Source: Geodermatophilus siccatus (GTDB lineage Bacteria; Actinomycetota; Actinomycetes; Mycobacteriales; Geodermatophilaceae). From it: a DNA stretch of 64,000 nt. The number at the start of each line of letters is the position of its first letter. Position 1 is the first letter of the stretch. The translations under genes were made by a program, and so were the position numbers. The stretch spans positions 38,823-102,822 of the forward strand of contig NZ_FNHE01000014.1 of assembly GCF_900103785.1 (NCBI RefSeq), read 5' to 3'. This document shows positions 25,036 to 33,521 of the stretch, piece by piece. The notes beneath the pieces are model-generated. The model was not told where the DNA came from. It saw only the letters and a list, made by a program, of their open reading frames with translations, and made no database searches.

Positions 25036-25997
25036 CGGAGGGCCTCTGCCTTGCTCATCACGCTGCGCACGTAGTCCTGGGTCTCGGAGTAGGGCGGGAT
25101 GCCGCCGTAGCGGCGGACGGTGCCGGGCCCGGCGTTGTAGGCGGCCAGGCCCAGCTCGGTCGAGCCGAACTGCCGCGTCAGGTCGGCGAGGTAGCGGGCC
25201 GCGCCGTCGACGGCCGAGGCCGGGTCGAACGGGTCGACGCCGAGACCCCGGGCGGTCGCGGGCATGAACTGCATGAGGCCCTGGGCGCCGGCGGGGGAGA
25301 CCGCCGAGGCGTCGAAGCCGGACTCCTGCTGCGCCACCGCGGCGAGCAGCGCCGGGTCGACGCCGTGCCGGCTGCCGGCCCGGGTGAACAGGTCGGCGTA
25401 CGGCACCCCGGACAGCGACGCGCCGCCCGCCGTCCCGGACACCGCGGACGCCGACCCCGCGGGCAGCACCCGCCGGATGACCGCCGGGTTGCCGACGTCC
25501 TGCACCTTGACGACCTCGCCGGCCTGCGGGGCGGCGATCATCTTGCCGTCGCCGACGTAGATGCCGACGTGGTCGATCCCCGGCCGGCCGGGGGAGTGGT
25601 CGAAGAACACCAGGTCGCCCGGGCGGGCGTCGGCCAGCGAGGCGACCGCGGTGCCGGCGGTGGCCTGCTGCGAGGAGGTGCGCGGCAGGTCGATGCCGAG
25701 GTTGCCGTACACGAGCTTGGTGAAGCCGGAGCAGTCCAGGCCCTTGGCCGGGTCGGTGCCGCCCCACAGGTAGGGGACGCCGAGGTACTTGCGCGCCTCG
25801 GCCACGGCCTTGTCCTCGAGGGCACTGCCCGACGAGGCGCCTGCGGTGGCGGTCGCCGCGGCGGTCGCGCCGGTGCCGGTGAGCCCGGCGGCGGTGGCGG
25901 CCGCGGTCCAGTCGGCGGAGGCCGCCGGGCGGGGCGCGACGAGGAAGCGGGCCTGGATCTCGCTGATCCGGGACTGCACCGCGGTCAGTCCGTCCAC
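25032..25997 (-). CDS. Bifunctional peptidoglycan hydrolase, NlpC/P60 plus lytic transglycosylase
   Basis: This is a 321-residue protein. Residues ~62-165 form an NlpC/P60 endopeptidase with catalytic Cys89 (GLDCSGF) and His143 (DHVGIYVGDG). Residues ~200-320 form a soluble lytic transglycosylase domain with catalytic Glu225 (AVAQQESGFDASAVSPAGA), GLMQFMPATARGLGVDP and AAYNAGPGTVRRYGG. No signal peptide is seen, so it may be exported by the flagellar apparatus. Lying between fliJ and fliK, it probably does the job of FlgJ, opening the wall for the rod. GTG 25997 lies within the fliJ end (13-base overlap). Confidence 0.9.
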   Translation of the reverse strand: MDGLTAVQSRISEIQARFLVAPRPAASADWTAAATAAGLTGTGATAAATATAGASSGSALEDKAVAEARKYLGVPYLWGGTDPAKGLDCSGFTKLVYGNLGIDLPRTSSQQATAGTAVASLADARPGDLVFFDHSPGRPGIDHVGIYVGDGKMIAAPQAGEVVKVQDVGNPAVIRRVLPAGSASAVSGTAGGASLSGVPYADLFTRAGSRHGVDPALLAAVAQQESGFDASAVSPAGAQGLMQFMPATARGLGVDPFDPASAVDGAARYLADLTRQFGSTELGLAAYNAGPGTVRRYGGIPPYSETQDYVRSVMSKAEALR

Positions 25998-26440
25998 GCC
26001 GCCTCCCCGTCGGGGCGGGTGCGGCGGCCGGAGCGGCCGGTGACGAGGTCGTCCACGGTCCTCTCCTCGGCAGCCTGCTCGGCCAGTCGCACCGCCTGGA
26101 GGTGTCGTTCTCGCAGTCGTTCGAGGCCCTTGGTGCGCTGGGCGGCCGACGTCCAGGCCGCGCGGACCAGCTCGGCCTGCTCGGCGGACGCGGTGGCGAG
26201 GGCCCGGGCCGCGGCGGCGTCCTCGGCGGCCAGCCGGCCGAGCACCATGGCGGCGGCGAAGGCGCCGGGGGAGACCGGGCCCGTGGGCAGCACCGCGGCC
26301 ACCGCGGCCTCGGCCTCGGTGGCGCGGCGGTCGGCGTCGGCGGCGGCACGCGCGGCCTCGGCCGCGGCCAGGGCGGCCGCCCGCTCCTCGGTGCGGCGCA
26401 GCTCGAGGACCGGTTGCAGCCGGAAGGCGGCGCGCCTCAC
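25985..26440 (-). CDS. fliJ: Flagellar export chaperone FliJ
   Basis: This 151-residue, almost wholly helical Ala/Arg/Glu-rich coiled-coil protein begins VRRAAFRLQPVLELRRTEER, the typical FliJ N-terminus. It acts as the stalk of the FliI ATPase and helps deliver chaperone-cargo complexes. GTG 26440 overlaps the fliI stop (GTGA), and position right after fliI supports the call. Sequence conservation in FliJ is always low. Confidence 0.88.
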   Translation of the reverse strand: MRRAAFRLQPVLELRRTEERAAALAAAEAARAAADADRRATEAEAAVAAVLPTGPVSPGAFAAAMVLGRLAAEDAAAARALATASAEQAELVRAAWTSAAQRTKGLERLRERHLQAVRLAEQAAEERTVDDLVTGRSGRRTRPDGEAAWTD

Positions 26441-27741
26441 GAGCGGACGATGCGGTTCAGCCAGGCCCACGAGTCGCCGGCCGGCGTGAGCTCACCGGTG
26501 GGCTGCTGCAGGAACGCCTCGATGGCCGGCGCCAGCTGCCGGGCGCGGTCGACCAGCGGGTCGGAGCCGGCCTGGTAGGCGCCGATCTCGATGAGCTCCT
26601 TGACGTCGCGCAGCGCGCCCATGAGCCGGCGCACCTCGCGCGCGTCGGCCATCTGCGCCGGCGGGACGACGGCGGTGGCCACGCGGGAGATCGACTCGAG
26701 CACGTCGATCGCCGGGAAGTGGCCGGCGGTCGCGAGCTTGCGGGTGAGGACGACGTGCCCGTCGAGGATGGAGCGGGCGGTGTCGGCGATCGGCTCGTTG
26801 TGGTCGTCGCCGTCCACCAGCACGGTGTAGAGGCCGGTGATCGAGCCGACCGACGCCGTCCCGGCCTTCTCCAGCAGCTTGGGCATCATCGCGAAGACGC
26901 TCGGCGGATAGCCGCGGGTCGCCGGGGGCTCGCCCGCCGACAGGCCGACCTCGCGCTGGGCCATCGCGGTGCGGGTGATCGAGTCCATCATCAGCAGCAC
27001 GTCGCGGCCCTGGTCGCGGAAGCCCTCGGCGATGCGGGTGGCGACGAACGCCGCCTTCAGCCGCACCAGCGGCGGCTCGTCGGAGGTCGCGACGACGACG
27101 ACGGTGCGCGCCATGCCCTCCTCACCGAGGTTCTCCTCGAGGAACTCGCGCACCTCGCGGCCACGCTCGCCGATCAGGCCGATGACCCGGACGTCGGCGT
27201 CGGTGCCGCGGGTGATCTGGGCCAGCAGCGTCGACTTGCCCACGCCGGAGCCGGCGAAGATGCCCAGCCGCTGGCCCTTGCCGAGGGGCACCATCGTGTC
27301 CAGCACCCGGACGCCGGAGGTCAGCGGCTCCTCGACGCGGGTGCGCGTCAGCGCGTGCGGGGTCTCGCTGGCCAGGTCGACCCACTCCAGCGACTGGTCC
27401 AGCGGCGGGCCGCCGTCCACCGGCCGGCCGAGGCCGTCGAGCACCCGGCCCAGCAGCGCCTCGCCCACCGGCACCTGCAGCGGCATGCCCGTGGCGCGCA
27501 CCCGCGCGCCGGCGTGCACGCCGGAGAGCTCACCGAGCGGCATGCAGGTCAGCCGCTCCCGGGAGACGGCGACCACCTCGGCCAGCAGGCCGCCGCGCGG
27601 CGACGGGTTGATCTCCACCAGGTCACCGACGGCGGCGACGACGCCCTCGACGGAGAGCGTCAGGCCCATCGCGCCGACGACCGAGCCGGTCACCTGCGGG
27701 CGGGCCGCCGCACGGGCGCGGTCGAGCAGGCCCAGCGTCAT
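26437..27741 (-). CDS. fliI: Flagellum-specific ATPase FliI
   Basis: This 434-residue ATPase resembles the F1 beta subunit. Walker A GSGVGKST is at 164-171, with downstream LIGERGREVREFLEE and the Walker B region DVLLMMDSITRTAMAQREVG. It powers export with FliH and FliJ. The N-terminal beta-barrel domain (about 15-90) and C-terminal helical domain are complete. ATG 27741 overlaps the fliH stop (ATGA). Confidence 0.97.
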   Translation of the reverse strand: MTLGLLDRARAAARPQVTGSVVGAMGLTLSVEGVVAAVGDLVEINPSPRGGLLAEVVAVSRERLTCMPLGELSGVHAGARVRATGMPLQVPVGEALLGRVLDGLGRPVDGGPPLDQSLEWVDLASETPHALTRTRVEEPLTSGVRVLDTMVPLGKGQRLGIFAGSGVGKSTLLAQITRGTDADVRVIGLIGERGREVREFLEENLGEEGMARTVVVVATSDEPPLVRLKAAFVATRIAEGFRDQGRDVLLMMDSITRTAMAQREVGLSAGEPPATRGYPPSVFAMMPKLLEKAGTASVGSITGLYTVLVDGDDHNEPIADTARSILDGHVVLTRKLATAGHFPAIDVLESISRVATAVVPPAQMADAREVRRLMGALRDVKELIEIGAYQAGSDPLVDRARQLAPAIEAFLQQPTGELTPAGDSWAWLNRIVRS

Positions 27742-28604
27742 GGCGCCAGCACCGCCCGCACCCGCTCCAGCGCGGCGCCCAGCTGGGCGTCGACCCGCGT
27801 GGGACCGGTCTCGGCGACGGCGCCCGCCCGCTCGACGGAGAGGTCGCCGACCACCCGCACCGTGTCCGGCAGCTCGGCCAGCGCCTCGGCGGGCAGCTCG
27901 GCGAGGTCGTCGGGGTGCAGCCGGACGACGGTGGGCGCGTCGGCCGGGCACAGCGTCAGCGCCCGGCGGACGGCGTCCACCACGGGGGAGTCGGCGAGCG
28001 CGAGCTCGCGGCACAGCACGTCCTCGACCAGGGTCAGCACGATGGTGATCACCGAGTCGCGCACGTCCTCGGCGACCGGCAGGGCCGCCTGCTCGAGCTG
28101 GGTGACCGCCGCACCGAGCGCCGCGGTGGCCGAGACCATCCGTCGCTCCCAGCGGGCCTGGACCTCGGCCAGCCGCGCCTGGGCGGCCCGCTCGGCCTCG
28201 GCGACCACGGTCTCCGCGGCCGCGCAGCCCTCGGCGTGGCCGGCGGCGTACCCCTCCTGGCGGGCGTGCTCGCGCAGCCGGGCCAGCTCCTCGGCGTAGA
28301 CGTCGCCGAGCCGGAACGACGTCCGGTCGGGCACCGGCACGTCGGCCGCCCGGCGCACCGTCGTCCGCCGCTCGCCGGTCGCCCGTCGCTCGCCGGTCGG
28401 CTGCGGCGGGACCGGCGCCGCGCGGGTGTACGGCGCACGGGGTGCGGCCTGCGCGGCGGTCCCGCCGCGCAGCAGCGCGGACTCCCGCGTGGTGCGGCTG
28501 GCGCCGGCGCTCGCTGCGATGGTCCCGGCGGCCCCGTCCAGGGTCCCGCCCCGAGCTCGCGAGGGGGGACGGGGTCCTCCGTCAGGCGACGAAATCGTCC
28601 TCAC
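27738..28604 (-). CDS. fliH: Flagellar assembly protein FliH, start uncertain
   Basis: The open frame is 288 codons. The conserved FliH part begins near YAEELARLREHARQEGYAAG (about residue 105) and runs through a Glu/Ala-rich coiled coil to the C-terminal domain (VLTLVEDVLCRELALADSPV). FliH binds FliI and the C-ring. The GTG at 28604 overlaps the fliG end and would make the fliG-fliH hairpin (28530-28580) part of the coding sequence. GTG codons at 28358 and 28340 would leave the conserved core intact with the hairpin in a leader. The N-terminal ~80 residues are low complexity either way. Confidence 0.85.
   Translation of the reverse strand: MRTISSPDGGPRPPSRARGGTLDGAAGTIAASAGASRTTRESALLRGGTAAQAAPRAPYTRAAPVPPQPTGERRATGERRTTVRRAADVPVPDRTSFRLGDVYAEELARLREHARQEGYAAGHAEGCAAAETVVAEAERAAQARLAEVQARWERRMVSATAALGAAVTQLEQAALPVAEDVRDSVITIVLTLVEDVLCRELALADSPVVDAVRRALTLCPADAPTVVRLHPDDLAELPAEALAELPDTVRVVGDLSVERAGAVAETGPTRVDAQLGAALERVRAVLAP
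28530..28580. repeat. Family A hairpin between fliG and fliH
   Basis: The arms CCCCGTCC (28532-28539) and GGACGGGG (28567-28574) enclose CCGCCCCGAGCTCGCGAGGGG. It begins two bases after the fliG stop and lies inside the longest fliH frame. It may be an intra-operon attenuator or mRNA stabiliser. Confidence 0.6.
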
Positions 28605-29667
28605 CGCCCCGCGAGATGGTCAGCACGCCCTGCTCCTCGAGGGTGCGGATCACACCGACGACCTTGGCCTGCGCCTCCTCGACCGTGCGGGTGCGGACCG
28701 GGCCGAGCAGCTCGATCTCCTCGGCGAGGTTCTCCGCAGCACGCTCGGAGAGGTTCCGGACGACCTTGTCGCGGACGTCGGGGCGCACGCCCTTGAGCGC
28801 GGTGGCCAGGTCGTTGGCCTCCACCTCGCGCAGCACCAGCTGCAGGGAGCGGTCGTCGATGGTGACGATGTCCTCGAAGACGAACATCTGCGCGCGGACC
28901 TGCTCGGCCAGCTCCGGATCGGTGCTGTCGAGCCACTCGAGGATCGAGCGCTCGGTCGGCCGCGGCGAGCGGTTGATGATCTCGACGAGGGTCTCGACGC
29001 CGCCGACGGTGCTCATGTCCTGGTGGGCGAGCAGCGACCCCATCCGGCGGCCGAGCTCCTCCTCGACCAGGCGGACCATCTCCGGGGAGGTGCGGTCCAT
29101 GGTCGCGATCCGGTGCGCGACGGCGGCCTGCTGCTCCGGCGCGAACCCGGAGAGCACCTCGGCCGACTGCGCGGCGGTCAGGTGCGCGAGCACCAGCGCG
29201 ATGACCTGCGGGTGCTCGTCCTTGAGGAAGGTGACCAGCTGGCGGACGTCGGCGTTGCGCAGCGAGGCGAAGGGCACCTCGGTGTAGACGACGTTGAGCC
29301 GGGACAGGATGCCGTCGGCCTTGTCCTCGCCGAGGCCGGCCGCGAGGATCTCGCGGGCGAACTCGACGCCGCCGCGCCCCACGAACCGCTGGGCGGTCAT
29401 GAGGTGGTGGAACTCCTCGAGGACGCCGTCGACGTCGTCCGGCTCGACCGAGCCGAGCTTCATCAGCTCGCGGGTCAGCATCTCGACCTCGCGCGGGCGC
29501 ATCTTGGCCAGCAGCGCGCCGGCCTCCTCCTTGGACAGCTGGGCGATGAAGACCGCGGCCTTGCGCAGGCCCGGCAGCTCCTTGCGCTCCCGCACCGCGG
29601 GGAGGACGGCGGTCTGCGCGGCCGCGGGGGCCATGCCGACCATCTGCTCGACGGACGCCAGGGTCAC
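28582..29667 (-). CDS. fliG: Flagellar motor switch protein FliG
   Basis: This 361-residue protein is complete: N-terminal FliF-binding domain (LPGLRKAAVFIAQLSKEEAG), middle FliM-binding EHPQ motif (TFLKDEHPQVIALVLAHL), and the C-terminal torque domain with charged helix (DDRSLQLVLREVEANDLATA, then RDKVVRNLSERAAENLAEEI). It transmits torque from MotA to the rotor. The start is GTG 29667, overlapping the fliF stop (GTGA). Confidence 0.97.
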   Translation of the reverse strand: MTLASVEQMVGMAPAAAQTAVLPAVRERKELPGLRKAAVFIAQLSKEEAGALLAKMRPREVEMLTRELMKLGSVEPDDVDGVLEEFHHLMTAQRFVGRGGVEFAREILAAGLGEDKADGILSRLNVVYTEVPFASLRNADVRQLVTFLKDEHPQVIALVLAHLTAAQSAEVLSGFAPEQQAAVAHRIATMDRTSPEMVRLVEEELGRRMGSLLAHQDMSTVGGVETLVEIINRSPRPTERSILEWLDSTDPELAEQVRAQMFVFEDIVTIDDRSLQLVLREVEANDLATALKGVRPDVRDKVVRNLSERAAENLAEEIELLGPVRTRTVEEAQAKVVGVIRTLEEQGVLTISRGGEDDFVA

Positions 29668-31259
29668 GACTTCACACCGCTCTCGCTCAGCCAGCCGCGC
29701 AGCATGGCGGCCACCTCGTCCGGCTTCTCGCTGACCATCGTGGAGATCTCGCCGCGGACCCGGGCCCGCTCGGCGGCCTCCAGCTCCCGGGTGGCGTCGT
29801 CGACGACCGGCACGGCCCGCGTGCTCTCGATGCGGATCCGGTCGAGCTCGGCCATCACGTCGTCGGCGAGCTCCAGCGCCTCGTAGTCCTCCTCGTCGTC
29901 GTCCTGCTTGCGCCGCGAGCGCAGCCAGACGACGAGGACGAGCAGGGCGATGCCGAGGGCGATGCCGCCGGTGCGGATCAGCGACCACATCTGGGCCTGC
30001 TTCTCGGCCTCCTGGGCGGCCTCGAGCTCGGCCGCCGCGGCGTCGGCGGCGGTCGTGTCGAACTGCATGGCGGCGACGGTGATGTCGTCGCCGCGCGCGA
30101 CGTCGAGGCCGACGGCGTTGCCGACGAGCTGCTGGATCTGCGCCTGGTTGAGGTTGCCGGCGACGGCGTCGTCCATGACGACGGAGACGGTGAGCCGGTT
30201 GATCCGCCCGGGCGCGCCCTCGACGGTCTCGACGGTCGTGCCGACGGCGTTGTTCGCGGTCGTCGACTCCTTGTTGTACGTGGAGTCCCCGGTGCCGGCC
30301 CCGGCGTCGGCCTGGTTCTCGGGGCCGAGGATGCCGCCGACGGCGGCGCCGGTGCCGTTGTACTCCTCGGTCGTCGTGCTCGACGAGATGGGCGGGGTGC
30401 CCTCCTCGTAGGTGTGCGTCTCCGAGGTGGTGCTGCGCTGGTCGAGGTCCACGTCGGCCCGGACCGACACCTTGGCGCGGCCGGGGCCGAGGATGGGGTC
30501 GAGGACGGCCTGCGCGTTGGCGGCCAGCCGGTCCTCGTAGTCCTGCTCCAGCTGCGAGCGGGCGTCGCCGGCCGCGGTGGTCACGCCCTGGCCGGGCGCC
30601 GAGAGCACCGTGCCGGTGGCGTCGGCGACGGTGACCTGGTCGGGGTCCATGCCCTCGATGCTCGAGGAGACCAGGTTGGTCACCGCCTGCACCTGGCCGC
30701 TGTCCAGGGTGGTGCCCGGCGCCAGGTCGAGCAGCACCGAGGCGGTGGGCTCGGCCTCGTCGGAGGCGAACACCTCCTCCTCGGGCAGGGCGACGTGGAC
30801 GACGGCGGTGCGCACACCCTCCAGCGACTCCAGGGTCGCCGACAGCTCGTCCTGCAGGGCCCGCTGGTAGGTGACCTGCTGCTGGAACTCGCTGGTGGTG
30901 ATGCCCTGCTCGTCGAGCAGCGCGTACCCGGTGTCGTTGCCCGCGGGCAGGCCCTTGCCGCTCATCGACAGCCGCAGGTCGTAGACCTGCTCGTTCGGGA
31001 CCATGATCGTCCCGCCGCCGTCGGCGAGCTCGTAGGAGACGCCGGCCGCGTTGAGCTCGTCGACGATCGCCGACGCGTCGGTCGAGGCCAGGTTCGAGAA
31101 CAGCGGGGCGTAGGTGGGGGCCGTGATCCACCGGTAGAAGAAGAACCCGCCGAGGACCAGCCCGAGGCCGAGCAGGCCGATGACGACCTTCTGGCCGAGG
31201 CTGATCGTGGAGAGCGCGGAGCGGATCCGCTCCAGCGGCCCGGCGAGGGCAGCAGGCAT
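29664..31259 (-). CDS. fliF: Flagellar MS-ring protein FliF
   Basis: This 531-residue protein has a first membrane helix at about residues 24-42 and a second at about 424-447, with the ring-building motifs between them (GVSYELADGGGTIMVPNEQV, LDEQGITTSEFQQQVTYQRA). The C-terminal tail EKPDEVAAMLRGWLSESGVKS contacts FliG. The MS ring is the base of the rotor and houses the export gate. ATG 31259 shares one base with the fliE stop. Confidence 0.97.
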   Translation of the reverse strand: MPAALAGPLERIRSALSTISLGQKVVIGLLGLGLVLGGFFFYRWITAPTYAPLFSNLASTDASAIVDELNAAGVSYELADGGGTIMVPNEQVYDLRLSMSGKGLPAGNDTGYALLDEQGITTSEFQQQVTYQRALQDELSATLESLEGVRTAVVHVALPEEEVFASDEAEPTASVLLDLAPGTTLDSGQVQAVTNLVSSSIEGMDPDQVTVADATGTVLSAPGQGVTTAAGDARSQLEQDYEDRLAANAQAVLDPILGPGRAKVSVRADVDLDQRSTTSETHTYEEGTPPISSSTTTEEYNGTGAAVGGILGPENQADAGAGTGDSTYNKESTTANNAVGTTVETVEGAPGRINRLTVSVVMDDAVAGNLNQAQIQQLVGNAVGLDVARGDDITVAAMQFDTTAADAAAAELEAAQEAEKQAQMWSLIRTGGIALGIALLVLVVWLRSRRKQDDDEEDYEALELADDVMAELDRIRIESTRAVPVVDDATRELEAAERARVRGEISTMVSEKPDEVAAMLRGWLSESGVKS

Positions 31260-31588
31260 CAGACCGGCATCCTCATGATCTCGTTGAAGGCCTCGACGGC
31301 CTTGTTCTTGATGGTCACGACCATGTCGGTGGCGAGCTTGGCCTCGTTGGCCGCGATCATGTAGTCGTGCACGTCACGCAGGTCGCCGGTGGCGGCCTGG
31401 ACGGCGAGGCCGTCGGAGGTCGACTGCTTGGCCTGCAGCTCCTCCAGCGAGGACACCAGGGCCGAGGCGAAGCCGTCGCCGCCGGCCGCGGTGGTCTGCG
31501 GAACGTCCGGCGTGGCCGCTGCCCCGGTGACCCCGGACAGGCCGGTGATCGCCGTGGGGAACGAGATGCCGCCGATGGGGGACGTCAT
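31259..31588 (-). CDS. fliE: Rod-MS ring adaptor FliE
   Basis: This 109-residue protein has the conserved C-terminal half: GFASALVSSLEELQAKQSTS, then LRDVHDYMIAANEAKLATDM and TIKNKAVEAFNEIMRMPV. FliE joins the MS ring to the proximal rod and is needed to start export. ATG 31588 lies two bases after the flgC stop. Only the N-terminal ~30 residues are low complexity. Confidence 0.95.
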   Translation of the reverse strand: MTSPIGGISFPTAITGLSGVTGAAATPDVPQTTAAGGDGFASALVSSLEELQAKQSTSDGLAVQAATGDLRDVHDYMIAANEAKLATDMVVTIKNKAVEAFNEIMRMPV

Positions 31589-31590
31589 GA

Positions 31591-31995
31591 TCAGCCCTTC
31601 CCGAGCTGGAGTGCGGCCTGGTAGGCGGTGGTGGCCCGCTCGACGACGGCGAGGTTCGCCTGGTAGCCGCGCTGCGCCATGATCAGCTGGGTCATCTGGT
31701 CGCCCAGGTCGATGTCCGGGTACCTCACGTAGCCGTTGGCGTCGGCGAGCGGGTGGTCCGGCTCGTACACCATCCGGCCCTCCGCGCTGCCGTACTCGGC
31801 CCGGGCCACGCGGACGCCGCCCTCGCCGGAGCCGTAGTCGACGGCCTGCGCCACGATCAGCCGCTCCTGGAACGCGTCCTGGTCGGTCGAGGTGACGTTG
31901 TTGATGTTGGCGATGTTGTCCGAGACCGCGTCCAGCCACTTGCGGTGGACGAGCAGCCCGGACCCGGAGATGCCCAACGAGTCGAAGGTGCTCAT
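31591..31995 (-). CDS. flgC: Proximal rod protein FlgC
   Basis: This 134-residue protein has the rod N-terminus GISGSGLLVHRKWLDAVSDN followed by IANINNV. YEPDHPLADANGYVRYPDID is the FlgC signature, and the C-terminal MTQLIMAQRGYQANLAVVER helix is typical. ATG 31995 overlaps the flgB stop (TGATG); a GTG one codon earlier is also possible. Confidence 0.96.
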   Translation of the reverse strand: MSTFDSLGISGSGLLVHRKWLDAVSDNIANINNVTSTDQDAFQERLIVAQAVDYGSGEGGVRVARAEYGSAEGRMVYEPDHPLADANGYVRYPDIDLGDQMTQLIMAQRGYQANLAVVERATTAYQAALQLGKG

Positions 31996-32342
31996 CACGC
32001 GGTCCGCAGGGCGGTGCGCAGCACGTCGTACTTGCCGCCGAGGGCGTTGAGCGCCAGCTGGTAGCGCAGCCCCGTCTCGGTGGCGATGACGGTCTCGGCG
32101 TCGAGGTTCACGTTGTTCCCGTCCATCCGGGTCGGCTCCAGGGAGCGGCGGACCGTGCCGGTCGTGGCGGTCGGCGTCTGACCGCTCGCGAGGGCGCCGC
32201 GCAGGCCGCTCTCGAAGTCGACGCGGCCGGCCAGGAAGCCGGGGGTCTGCAGGTTCGCGATGTTGTCGGCGGTGACCCGCTGCCGCTGGGCGAGCCCGGT
32301 CAGGGCGGAGTGCAGGGCCGACGAGGTGACGTCGCCGATCAC
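31995..32342 (-). CDS. flgB: Proximal rod protein FlgB
   Basis: This 115-residue protein, read from GTG 32342, begins VIGDVTSSALHSALTGLAQR and continues RVTADNIANLQTPGFLAGRV, the FlgB signature. The C-terminus TGLRYQLALNALGGKYDVLR fits. The open frame extends upstream to 32402, but GTG 32342 gives the usual FlgB length. It opens the main basal-body operon. The upstream region holds no clear FliA-type promoter, so a different sigma factor probably starts this operon. Confidence 0.93.
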   Translation of the reverse strand: MIGDVTSSALHSALTGLAQRQRVTADNIANLQTPGFLAGRVDFESGLRGALASGQTPTATTGTVRRSLEPTRMDGNNVNLDAETVIATETGLRYQLALNALGGKYDVLRTALRTA

Positions 32343-32717
32343 CGGGCGGTTCCTCGGGCAGGGCAGCAGGACACGATCGGCCTCCGGGTACGCAGGAGAC
32401 ACTCGCGAGCGAGTGAGTGGTTCGCCGATCCGTGGCGAGAGGTGCGCTTTCCGTGCTCTGCAGTCATCGGCACGGCCCGGCGGGCCCCTGACCGACCGGG
32501 TCCCACGGGAGGGGTGCGAGTACGCCGGTGGGGTGGACGTGCCGACTGTGACTCACGGTGCGTCACGGGCGGGCAGGTCACGACAGCGCCGTCCCGCCCC
32601 AGCGACGACGACGCCCCCCGGAGCGCCGGGTGCCGGCGCCACGGGGGGCGTGGGAAGAGGACCCCGTCCTCCTCACCCCTCGCACGCGTGGGGTGAGCCT
32701 CGGGACGGAGCCGGGGG
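32343..32717. other. Intergenic region upstream of flgB
   Basis: 375 bases without a supported gene. It must hold the promoter of the flgB-fliF operon (read leftward) and the 3' end of the fliD-fliS unit. The only clear structure is the hairpin CTCACCCC / GGGGTGAG (within 32664-32705), a Family A relative that follows the fliT-like stop. No CTCAAGG-N14-GCCGAA element was found. Confidence 0.6.
32655..32712. repeat. Family A-like hairpin after the fliT-like gene
   Basis: The inner stem CTCACCCC / GGGGTGAG around TCGCACGCG is strong, and the outer arms (CCCCGTCC and GGGACGG) are imperfect. It lies just past the stop at 32718 and is a likely terminator of fliD-fliS-fliT-like. Confidence 0.6.
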
Positions 32718-33077
32718 CTAGAGGGCCCGGTCGATGTAGGAGGCGACCGGTCGGGGCGGGCCGTAGGACATCCGGGCGGCGACGTCGCGCTGCCGCCGGG
32801 ACTGGATGATCCGCTCGACCAGTTCCTCGGCGACGGCCAGCTGGTGCTGCAGCAGCCGCGCGGCGCGCTCGCGGAGGTCCTCGGGCACCGGGCCCAGGGA
32901 CGACGAGGGCGGGACCCAGTCCGCGGCCCGGCGTCCCCAGGCGGCGATCTCGTCCCGGCGGTCGGCCCTGAGGGTGGACTCGGCGGCCAGCACCTCGCCC
33001 TCGAGCGCGTCGAGGACGGTGGCCCAGTCGCGGGACCCGTCCCCGCTGCCGGCCGCCGCGGGGCGACCGGGGGTCAT
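32718..33077 (-). CDS. FliT-like small helical protein
   Basis: This is a 119-residue, mostly helical protein with no recognised domain. It begins MTPGRPAAAG and has Glu/Ala/Leu-rich helices (TVLDALEGEVLAAESTLRAD, LRERAARLLQHQLAVAEELV). Its ATG overlaps the fliS stop (ATGA at 33074-33077). Size, helicity and position right after fliS are those of FliT, the FliD chaperone, but sequence similarity cannot be judged by eye. The role as a FliD chaperone is inference. Confidence 0.65.
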   Translation of the reverse strand: MTPGRPAAAGSGDGSRDWATVLDALEGEVLAAESTLRADRRDEIAAWGRRAADWVPPSSSLGPVPEDLRERAARLLQHQLAVAEELVERIIQSRRQRDVAARMSYGPPRPVASYIDRAL

Positions 33078-33460
33078 GCGCTGGAGGTGGCGAGGGTGGC
33101 GGCGGCCTGCCGCCACGCGTCGCGGAGCGGCTCGGCGATCTGCCGGCAGGCGGCGACGCGGTTGCGGTCGCGCTTGACGCCGGCCTGCACCAGCTCGGTG
33201 ATCATCCAGCTGTAGAGCGCGGCCAGCCGCGGTCCGCCCTCCCAGGCGTCGACCCGCAGGCTCTCGCGGAGCTCGAAGACGATGTCCTGCGCGTGCTGGA
33301 TCTGCACGGCGGCCTCGGTGCGGTCCCCGGTGTCGAGGGCCATCTCGGCGCGCTCGAGGTCGAGCACGAGCCGGTCGTAGAGCATCACGAGGATCCGCTG
33401 GGGGGACGCCGTCGCGACCGAGTCGCCGAGGTAGCGGGAACGGAGGGAGGCGGTGCTCAT
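33074..33460 (-). CDS. fliS: Flagellin chaperone FliS
   Basis: This 128-residue protein has the FliS pattern: RYLGDSVATASPQRILVMLY, then DRLVLDLERAEMALDTGD, RESLRVDAWEGGPRLAALYS and WMITELVQAGVKRD. FliS keeps flagellin unfolded for export and in some bacteria also binds FliW. ATG 33460 follows fliD by 61 bases containing a moderate GC hairpin. Confidence 0.94.
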   Translation of the reverse strand: MSTASLRSRYLGDSVATASPQRILVMLYDRLVLDLERAEMALDTGDRTEAAVQIQHAQDIVFELRESLRVDAWEGGPRLAALYSWMITELVQAGVKRDRNRVAACRQIAEPLRDAWRQAAATLATSSA

Positions 33461-33521
33461 CAGGTGCGTCTCCTGGGGGAAGGGGGGAGTACTAGGAGGA
33501 TCGGCCGGGCGGGCCTCGTCT

